A stretch of 64,000 bases of DNA from Pseudomonas triclosanedens. Lineage in GTDB: Bacteria > Pseudomonadota > Gammaproteobacteria > Pseudomonadales > Pseudomonadaceae. This document shows positions 35,130 through 44,700 of this stretch, one piece after another. A model generated the notes under the pieces. That model ran no database searches, was not told the DNA's origin, and worked only from the letters and a program-made list of their open reading frames with translations. How positions within the stretch are numbered: the first letter of the stretch is position 1; each line of letters opens with the position of its first letter. Position numbers and translations under genes: made by a program. Location of the stretch: positions 5,011,001-5,075,000 of the forward strand of contig NZ_CP113432.1 in the NCBI RefSeq assembly GCF_026686735.1, written 5' to 3'.

Positions 35130-35287
35130 CTCAACCCCTTCAACTTATCAGAGATTGTAACGCCTTCTGGATTCATCCCCTTGATATGCTGCTCCCAATC
35201 TCCTTTGGGAATTGGTTGCGATGACAAGCGTGGATCGTAGACATATCGACCATCGGTATAAATCTGGCGCGGGGATACGGCGGACAT
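35126..35287 (-). pseudogene. Toxin 3'-end remnant
   Basis: 53 codons, reading DGRYVYDPRLSSQPIPKGDW and ISDKLKGLR-stop, leading by ATGA overlap into the immunity gene. A TAA lies two codons before the ATG and no ribosome site is seen. The sequence looks like the tail of a CdiA toxin displaced when the current tip was acquired. Confidence 0.6.
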
Positions 35288-35392
35288 GAGTTAGGTGTCT
35301 GTTTTTTTTGCGGGTGCCGATCCGCTTAGATAATCGAGGTTGATGTCAAAAGCAAGGGGAGGAGGCGATGGCGGTTTTTAAGGGAGGGAAAT

Positions 35393-35429
35393 GTCCCGTT
35401 TCGTTACCGGCGGGGTGGCGAAACGGGAC
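35393..35429. other. Perfect 11-bp inverted repeat downstream of cdiI
   Basis: GTCCCGTTTCG and CGAAACGGGAC are separated by 15 bases, about 45 bases after the cdiI stop. No T tail follows on either strand, so it is either a factor-assisted terminator, an mRNA-stabilising hairpin or a recombination scar. Confidence 0.55.
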
Positions 35430-35474
35430 GTTGGACGGTTGGACAGGAAAACATCGGGTCGCGACTTCTACAGA

Positions 35475-35768
35475 TTATTCCTCAATTACCTTGATCACTT
35501 CGCCCTTCGCAACATCCCGCCCTTCCCACAACAGCACGTCCTTTCCAACGGTCAGCATTGGAAGTACCAGCTCTCTATACAAGAACTTGACTGGCACTTC
35601 GTAAGTAGCGCCCAATTCAAAACGTCGGCCTCCCAGTAATAGCCGACAATCGAAGCCTTTGCCTTCAACGAACAGCGGACAGGCATAAAACTGCCCTTCA
35701 ACAGCTGCGTTGCGTCCTCCTTCTGGGGGAGTAAAGAAGCGCACGCTAATGATGATGTCTGGTTTCAT
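35475..35768 (-). CDS. cdiI: CdiI immunity protein with EF-Tu domain III-like fold
   Basis: The protein has 97 residues. The ATG at 35768 lies 2 bases after the cdiA stop. The sequence follows the last domain of elongation factor Tu: IISVRFFTPPEGGR parallels the VYILSKDEGGR strand of EF-Tu, FLYRELVLPMLTVGKDVLLW parallels the barrel core, and EGRDVAKGEVIKVIEE parallels the C-terminal REGGRTVGAGVV strand. As an immunity protein it should bind and block the adjacent toxin. The resemblance raises the idea of target mimicry, which is inference. The gene symbol is by position. Confidence 0.75.
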   Translation of the reverse strand: MKPDIIISVRFFTPPEGGRNAAVEGQFYACPLFVEGKGFDCRLLLGGRRFELGATYEVPVKFLYRELVLPMLTVGKDVLLWEGRDVAKGEVIKVIEE

Positions 35769-35770
35769 CG

Positions 35771-38700
35771 TCAGAATTTCCGTGGTGGTAAAGGAGAGTA
35801 ATTCATCACTTGCGGCACCAGCCCCGGAAGGCGGTCCGTCGGAATGACCCAAGCAGGTATCCCTCGATCAACGGTCGTTGGTGACAACCCTTTGAAGATA
35901 CTGTTCGGAACATCTGTTTTGATGATGGTGTAGGGCTGATCTCCAAACGCTTTGACGGCTTGTTTTGCGTAAGCGGCGGCCTCTTCTGCCGAGGTTGTGA
36001 AATATTTCCCTTCAGCTGATCCCAAGTTTCTCAATGCGTTTGTCGCGTTAATATCCGCCAATTCGGCAGGCCCCACTGCGCGGAACAACGACGTTGTTCC
36101 CTTTACCGCCTTCGCATTCCTAGCCAGACTACCAGCTGCAGCCATTTGTAGCAGCTGCGCAGCAACGACGGCCCCGTCACCGTACTTATTCCGCAACAGC
36201 TCTAGTTGAATGGTATCTATGGCCCCTTCGTTCGACTCCGCTGCCAGGTAGACACCAATCGCCGCGTTGACGCTCTCAAACCGCATGCTGTCTATCGCAG
36301 CTTCGTTCAGGCCACGCTCCGAGGCCAATTGTTTCATCAGCACCATACACTGGGCGGGACTCGCTCGGCACAGCCCCGGCAGGTCTTCGTTCCGCGCTTT
36401 GTCCAATGCTGCATAGCGCTTGATAACGTCCTGCTCGCACTCGTCCTTGCCACCGCAATCTTTGATTTCCTTGGCGCGCTCCTGGATTTCTTCGTGTAGC
36501 AGGAAGTTGTACTGCGTCGCCGTTCCTGCCACCCAGGCGCCAGTCTGCAAGCTTTCCCCATCAGCGTTGGGGGCTGCTGAAGCCGCCAGCAATCCAATCA
36601 GCTGTGAATTCATCACCAGCAGACTGTCGCGCTTTTCCTTCGGCATGCTGGCGTACTGGTCGGCCAGAGCTCCCACTACCGCTTCATTTACTCCCGCCGC
36701 CAGTGCACCTGTTCTGAAATCCTGGCCTGCTGCTTCAGAGGCCAGGCCGCCCATCAGTGCATGCAGAGCAATCTTCGAGGGACTTCCATCTACCAGGCCG
36801 GCATTGCCAACCAGATTGAAGCCAAACGCGGCAAAGGTATTGGCCAAGCTGCGCTGTAAGGCATCATTCAAACTTCCGCCTTGCCCAAGAGCCTTGCTCA
36901 GTACCGTGGATGTACCGTTCTGAAGGAGTTGATTCGCGGCGAATTGGCCAATGCCTTGCCATGAGTTAAGTCCGGCAACCGGGCTGACAGCAGACCCGTT
37001 GGCCAGGAGACCACTCGTCTGACCATTGACCGGAGCCCCCGTTTGCGTTCCGGTCCAGCCGTTGTACAGCCCTGTAGTCAATCCGGCTGTCGTAGCCGCA
37101 ATTGCATAGTTCTTCAGACTGTCGCTGTTGAAGGTATCGCGCAGCACCGCTACTGGGTTGCCCCGGTTATTGATGGTGCTGATTGCTTGAGTGCTTGCTG
37201 CGCTGGAAATTGCGGCTGTAGCCGCCGCATTTGCCCAACCGGCGGAGGCACTGGCCGAAGCAGCGGCCCAGGCACTGCCAGTAGCCGTAGACGCGCCTGC
37301 GGCTGATGCGCCACTGGCTACAAGTCCGCTTGCCGCTCCAGCGGTGAAGTAGGCGACGAGAATTGCAATAGCCAGTTGCGCGCCGACACCCAACCCCGAA
37401 CTACTGTGGGAGTAGGAGTCGTGAATCTCCTTCACCGCCCGCCAGTCCACATCCCCGCGCGCTTCGGCTTCCTTGATCCACGCAAGCCCAGGGTCGGCCT
37501 TGACCATCGCGTCGATGGCCTGGCTGACGCTCTTCTTGCTGAGGTTCTTGTAGTCGATCTGCAGCCCTTCCACGGCGTGGATGGCCACGCCGTTCTGCGC
37601 CAGCATTTCGGTTTGCCGCAGCGTTTCGTTGGTTTTGCCTTTGCCCTTGGCGCTGTTCCACGCCAGGCTGCTGCTGCTCTTGTCGTGGCTGCTCTGCTTG
37701 GTGTCCTTGACCGCTTCGTAGTAGATCTTGCCGCCGCTGTAGACCGAGATCGCATCGCCGGATTTCAGGTTGGCGCCCTGGTAGTGCTGGTCGCCGCCGC
37801 TGACCAGGCGAATGCCGCCGCCTGCTTCGATGCCGCTGCCGATGGCGTTGACGACGGTGGTTTCGTCGTGCTGGGTCTTCTTCTTGCCCCAGCTGCCTTT
37901 CTTCTTCATGTCGTACAGCGAGTAGTCGCTGTCGTTGGCGGCCAGCAGGTTGATCTGGTTGCCGGCCACCAGGTATGCGGTGCCGCCGGCGCTGATCTTG
38001 CTCGCTACCAGGGTGATGTCGTGGCCGGCGCTCACCACTACCTTGCCGCCGGCGCTCAGCGTGCCGGCCTGCTGCTGTACGTGGTCGCTCTGGCGGGTGG
38101 ACTTCTTGCTGCCGCTGGGGTCGCGGTTGTAGCTGTGCGTTTCGTTGCTCGCCGAGGCCAGGGTGACGTCGCGGCCGGCGTCCAGGACGATGTCGCCACC
38201 GGCTTTCACCGGTGTGCCAACCACGCTGGCGTCGTGGCCGGCGTGCATGGCCAGATCGCCGCCAACGCTGACCTCGCCCTTGTACTGGGTGAGACTGGAG
38301 CTGCGCTTGTTGCCGTGGTTGCTGCTGAGTTGATGGGCGGCGTCCTGGCTGCGGATGAGCAGGTCGCGGCCCGCGTCGAAGCTGGCGCTGCCGCCGGCCA
38401 CGATGGCACTGCCAGTGCTGATGATGTCGCGGCCGGCACTGAGCGAGAGGTTGCCGGTGGACTCGATGCGCGAGGCGCTGCCCACACTGTCGTCGCTGCG
38501 GGTACTGCCCTTGCTCGTTACGCTGCGGGTGCTGTGGTCGCGCTCGTTGACGATGTCGCCGTTGAGCGCGGTCAGGCTGACCTCGCCGCCCTTGATAAGG
38601 CCGCCGCTGTGGTTGTGGATGTTGTCCACCACCCGCACATCGAGGTTCCGGCTCGCGAGTACCTGGCCGGTGTTGTCCAGTTTGCCGGCGGCGATGCCGA

Positions 38701-41700
38701 GGTTCTCGCTGGCCTTGAGGATGCCGTGGTTGGCAAGCTCGCCGCCGCTGATGAGTTTGACATCGCGCCCCTGGATGAGCGCGCCCTTGTCGGTCAGGTG
38801 GCCGTCGGCACTGGCCAGGTAGAGGACCGGAACCAGGACCTTTTCACCATTCACCACGCGCTCTTCGAGCCAGACGATGTCGTGGGTGAGTGCGGCCACT
38901 TGCTCGGCGCTGAGCGCCACGCCCAGGGTGAGTTGCAGGCTGTCCCTGTAAGCGACGGCGTTGTCCATCAGGTATCTGAAAACGTCGGCATCGTTGGTGA
39001 GGCCGTTGAGGTAGCGCAGGCCGGTTTTCTCGATCAGCGCCTGGCTCAGCAGGAACTGCTCGTAGAGGCCGTCGCCAAGGCGCTTCTGGGCGCGGTCGGG
39101 ATCGAAGCCGAGCCGTGCGAGCAGGTAGTCGGAGCTGACGACACCGCGGGTACCGCTGGTGCTGGTGCTGGTGCTAGTGCTGGTGCCGTTGCCGCTGCTG
39201 GAGCCGATGCCGGAACCGGGTATCAGCGAGGCAAGGTCCGGGTCGGTATAGACCAGGTACTTGTGAACGGGCGTTGACCAGTCGCTCCCCGGTAGCCCGG
39301 TGGCGCCAGCGGCGATGGGGATGAATCGGGAGATGTCGGCACCGCTGTAGTCCACGCCGGGAACGTTGGTGCCGGGGGTGATGGTGACGCCCAGTACGTC
39401 GCTCCCAGGACGCTTGACGCTGCCGTCGGCATTGAGGCCCTTGGGTGGTTCCACACGCACGCGGCTGCCGTCCAAGGCAATGCGAACGCCAAGGCTGGCC
39501 AACGCGTCGCCGGCCACACCGTCGGCCACCTGCCAGTTGTTCGCAGACGCCGCCGGGATGCCTGGGTGCTGCCTGGTATCGGGTTGATACGCACCGGGCC
39601 CGGCGGGAGGGTTGGCGCCGCCCTGTGGAACGCCTGAGTCAGCGAGGTGGAACAGCCCGCCGTCAGGAAGGTTGAGGTTGGGGACGATGCGCCCCGTCCC
39701 GGCCGACCCACTGATGGTGATGGGCGAAATTTCGCTGTTGGCGTGGGTGTCGGCGAGGTTGCGAATGGGATTGGCACTGGCGGTGTTATCGAGAACATCG
39801 CCGTTGCCCAGCTTCTGGCTGGCGTTGACGCTGGCCGCTGCGCCAGCGTGGATGACAGCCGGTGCCTGGGCCGAGCCGTCGTTACGGAAGACGCCGGTGG
39901 CGATACCAAGGTTGCCTGCGGCGAAGATGGAGCCGTTGAGGTTGGTGAAGGTGCTGCCGGTGGCGGTGAAGTTGCCTCCGGCGTCGATCATGGCGTTTTG
40001 CGCGCTGGCGTCCCGGTGGTTGGAGAAGCTGGCAACGTCGAGGGCCATGTTGCCCACGCTGGAGATATGGCCGGAGCTGTTTTCCAGTGATTGGGCACGT
40101 CCACCGCTACGGCCCGCCAGTGTCAGGCCGGCGAGGCTGTAGAGGTCGCCACCGTCGTTGTAGAGGCTGTCTACGCGCAGGGCCATGTCGGCGCCGCTGA
40201 AGATCAGGCCACTGTTGGTGAGAGTTTGGCTGGTTAGTTGCAGTGCGTCGGCGCTGCCCAGGGTGCCGCTGTTGGTGATTCGCTCGGCGGTGATACGCAG
40301 GTCTCCAGCGGAGGTGACGCGCCCTGCATTGTCGAGGTTGCCGGTGACAATCTGCGCGTCGGCTGCGCCCCGGATTCGCCCCGCCGAGGAGAGGGTGACG
40401 TTGGCGGCGTTCAGGTCGAGGTTGCCCAGACTGCTGAGCAAGCCGCCGCCACTGTAGCTGCCTGTAAGGCTGAGGCTGAGGTCGCCATCGGTGGCGATGA
40501 CGCCGTCGTTGTGCCAGTTGTTACCGCGCATCACCAGGCCATCGGCAGCCAGCAGCTTGCCATTGGCGGTCTGGCTGAACTCGCCGATGTTGAGGTCGAG
40601 GCGGCCGGCACGCAGGATGGTGTCGTTGACCCAACTGTTGGCTTGCAGGGTCATCAACCCATTGGTGCCAAGCAGGCCGCCGGCGTGGAATACGCTATCG
40701 CTGGCGAGGCCGAACACGCCGTTGCCGGCATGGAGGATGCGGCCGTCCTGATTGAGCAGGCTGCCGATGTCGAAGCGGATATCGTGGTTGGCGCTTTCGA
40801 TGGTGCCGCCACGGTTGTCGAGTTGGCCGCTGACGTTGAAGCGGGTAGCGCCATCTTCGCCCAGGTCGCGCAGGTAGCCGCCCTGGTTGTTCAGGCTGGC
40901 GGTCTGTATGCCGAACCCGTCGGCGCCTTCGATCAGGCCGTTGTGGTTGTCGAGCGTGCCGCTCAGGCGCAGGTCTACTGCGCCGGCGCCGATGCGTCCT
41001 CCGGTGGCGAGGCTGGTGCCGGTATTGATCAGGTTTTCGCCTTGCAGCAGCAGGGTCTGGTAGGCGTACAGGCCGCCGGCGGTGTTGTCGATGAGCGGGG
41101 TGCTGAGCGTCAGGTCGCCGGTGACAGCAGAGATCGTGCCGTGCCGGTTATCGACGCCGGCGGCGATGTCCAGCAGCAGGTCGTTGCCCTGGATCAGGCC
41201 ATTGGCCTGGTTGTCGAGGTGCTCTGTGGCATGCAGTTCGACCATTCCTGTGACGCTGTCGAGCACGCCGCCCTGGTTGGTGATATTGCGCAGGGTGAGG
41301 GCGATGTTCTTGTCGCTGGAGATCTGCCCGCCGCTGTTGTCCAGGTCGCGCAGGTCGAGGGCGATGTCTTCCTGGCTCGCCAGCGTGCCTCCCTGGTTGC
41401 CAAGGTCGCGCAGGTTGCTCAGCAGCAGGTGTCCATTGGCGGAAATCGCGCCGCCACTGTTGTCGAGGTCCTGGCCCTTGGCGTCGTATTCGAGGTTGCC
41501 CCCGCTGAGCAGCAGGCCCTGCCGCTGGATGAGGTGTTCGACGTAGACGCGCAGATCGCCCTGGGCATTGAGCTCGCCGGCGTGGTTGTCCAGGTCGGTG
41601 GCGCGGACTCGCAGCAGGTCTCCACTGCCGATACGGCCGCCGTCGCTATTGAGGACGCCGTCCCGCACGGTGAGGTTGAGGGTGTTCTGGGCGAACATCT

Positions 41701-44700
41701 GGCCGCCCCGGTTGTCGAGGTCTATTGCGTCGATGTAGAGGTTGGCGGCGCTCTGGATCAGCCCGCCATCGCCGTTCTGGATGTCTTCCGGGCTCAGGCG
41801 TATGTCGGCGTCGCCGATGAGCTGGCCCTGCTGGTTGCTTAGGCGGTAGCCGGTGATGCCCAGCGTGTTGGCGGCGACCATGCGCCCACGGTCGTTGTAG
41901 ACGTCGCCACTGGGCAACTGGATGAGCAGCTTGCCGCCGCTGGCGAGCAGGCCGCCTTCGTTGTGGATTGCCTCGGCGGCGAGGATGAGGTCGCCGCCTG
42001 TGTGTATCTCGCCGTCGTAGTTGAGCAGTTGGCGCGTGTTGAAGATGGACAGCGAGCCGCTGGTATCGAGGATGCCGCCGCTGTTGTCGAAATCACTGCC
42101 GCGCAGGTCGAGCCAGAGGGAACCGCCGTTAAGGATGCCGCCATCCTGTTGGAGGTCGCCCACGGATAGCTTCAGTTGATCTGTTGCACTGATGCGACCG
42201 CCAGCGTTGCGCAGACGGTCGAGGTTCAGCTCGACGGACTGGGCGCCGCTGACCACGCCGCCACGGTTGTCCAGCTCGCCACCGCTGATCAGGATGTCGC
42301 CCTGGGCGGATATCTGGCCCTCGTCGCGGTTGTCTATCAACTGCGCCAGCAGGGTCAGGCTGGCATTGCCGGTAATGGCCCCCGCGCGGTTGTCGACGGT
42401 GTCGGCCTCTACGCTCACGGCCTCTTGCGCGCCGATCTGGCCCTCCTGGTTGTCGAGTGTCCCCGTCTGGATAGCCAGCGCGCCAGCGGAGGATATGCGG
42501 CCAGACTGGTTGGTGAGTTCGGTGGTCTGGAGCTGGCTGTCGCCCTGGCTTGAGATCGCTCCGCCGAGGTTTTCCAGGCGTTCGCCGACGATATCGAGCG
42601 AGCCCTGGCTGACGATCTCGCCGCCCTGCTGATGGAGCCCGATCACATCCAGCCGCGTATCGCCGCCGCTGTAGATTCGGCCCTGGCTGTTTTCCAGGGC
42701 GCTGGCGCCGATGCCAAGGTCGCCATTGGCGATCAGTTGCCCGGCACCGTTGTCCAGCTCGCGTACATCGAGCCGCAGAGACGTGCCGCTGGCGATGGTG
42801 CCGTCCTGGTTGGTGAGCGTGTCGCTCTGTACCTGGGTGCCCTGGCCCAGGATCAGGCCGCGAAGGTTTTCCAGGTGCCGGGTCATGCGGGCCTGGAGGT
42901 TGCCTCCGGCCTGGAGCGTTCCGTCGGTGTTGTCGAGGTCATTCGCTTCCAGGTTGAGGCTGGCAGCACTGGATACCTCGCCCTGCCGGTTGCTTATCTC
43001 ACCGACACGCAGGTCGACCGCGCCTTGTGCCGAGAGGCGTCCGGCATCGTTGAGCAGTGTGTCCGCCGTGACTTGCAGCGAGCCGTTCGCCAGCAGGTCG
43101 CCTGCGGAGTTGTCGAGTCGTTGTGCGGCAACTACCAGGTTTCCGCGACTGGAAATCTGCCCAGCGCTGTTTTGCACCTGGTGGCTTTCCAGCAAGAGGT
43201 TTCCATCGGCGCGAATGAGGCCCTGGCCGTTATCCAGCGTGTCCCCCTGCAGGGCAAGCCGGCCTTGGCTGGAGATCACGCCAGCATGATTGAGCAGTTC
43301 ACTGACGAACAGCGCCAGGGCGTCCTGGCCGAGCAGCCGGCCATCCTGGTTGTTCAACTGGCTGGCCGTGACGCTCAGTTCATTGGCGTTGAGCTGCCCA
43401 CCACGATTGTTCAATCTGCCGACATCAATGCTCGCCGTGGCTGTGGCGCTCAGGATGCCGTCGCTATTGTCCAGTTCCCCCAGAGAGGCGGTCAGCCGCT
43501 GCGCTGAGAGTGTGCCCGCACGGTTGTCCATGCGGCCAATCTCCAGGTTTGCCTGACCCTGGCTGCTCAGTCGCCCGGACTGGTTGTCGAGATTCTGGGC
43601 GGTCAAGGCGAGGCTTGACCCCGCGGCGATTTCACCGCCATCACGATTGATAATGTCGTTGGCAACGACCTGCAGGTTGCTTTCGCTGAGCAACCTGCCA
43701 CCGTCCCCCTGGTCCAGCAGCTCGGTGACCGTGACACGCGCGTTTCGCTGCGCGGCGAGCTCACCGTTGCGATTATCGATCTGTCGGGCAGCCAATTGCA
43801 GTTGGCCAGTTGCGACGTGGCCATCGCTGTTGAGCAGTGTGTCGGTGTCAATGTCGAGCGTACCGCCCGCCTGGATGTCGCCCTGGCGGTTGTCGAGCTG
43901 TTGGAGGTTCAACGTGACGGCGTTGCCGCCAAGCACCTGGCCATCGGCGTTTTCGAGGGTATTGCCGCGCACGATGAGTGACTGGTTGGCGCTGAACAGC
44001 CCCAGGCTGTTGAGCAGGTCGGCGGCAGTCAGTTGCAGGCTTTGCTCGCTGGTTATGGCGCCTTGCCGGTTATCGAGGTCGGTTGCGGCAATCCGCAGGT
44101 CGCCTCGCCCCTCGATGGTGCCCTGGCGGTTGTCCAGGCGAGCAAGCCGCAAGTCTCCGATACGCCCCGCATAGAGGCGTCCGCCGCGGTTGTCGAGGGT
44201 GTCGGCCGTTACGCTCAGGTCGCGCGTGGCCAGTATTTCGCCTTGCTCGGTGTTATCGATGCTCTGTGCGTCGAGGGTGAGGTCGTCTTCGCTGCCCAGG
44301 CGACCGCCACGGTTGTCGATCGAGGAGAAGCTCAGGCGCATGTCGCCGCGGCCCACCAGATTGCCACCGTGGTTGTCGAGGTGGTCGCCGGACAGGCCGA
44401 GCCCGCTGGCTTCCAGCAGCCCGCCGGCATTGTTGAAGGTGTTGGCCTGGAGGGTGAGGAAGCCGCCGACGCCGATCTGTCCGTTCGCGGAGTTATCCAC
44501 AAAGGGGGCCGCCAGCAGCAGGTCGGCTCCGGTGGACAGGCGCCCACCCTGGTTCAGCAGGCGCTCGCTGAGCTGCAGGCTCATGCCGGCGCTACTGGCG
44601 ACGAGGCCGCTGTCGCGGTTGTCGAGCAGCCGTGCGAAGAGCGCCAGGTACCCGCCACTGGAAAGGGTGCCGCCCTGGTTGAGTACCCGCTCGGCGCGCA

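Noticed and set aside
27307..35474. Prophage or transposon origin of the toxin-immunity region
   Set aside because: No integrase, transposase, terminal inverted repeat or target duplication could be seen; the structure fits CDI cassette recombination better.
35368..35639. Short plus-strand frames next to cdiI
   Set aside because: They overlap the cdiI gene in antisense and consist largely of the 35393-35429 hairpin and its surroundings.
37376..39277. 633-codon open frame on the plus strand opposite cdiA
   Set aside because: It is a mirror of the high-GC cdiA reading frame, with no ribosome site and low-complexity Ala/Val/Gly content; cdiA has clear domains on the other strand. The other long plus-strand frames at 40238-41842, 44033-45241 and 45254-46852 are rejected for the same reason.
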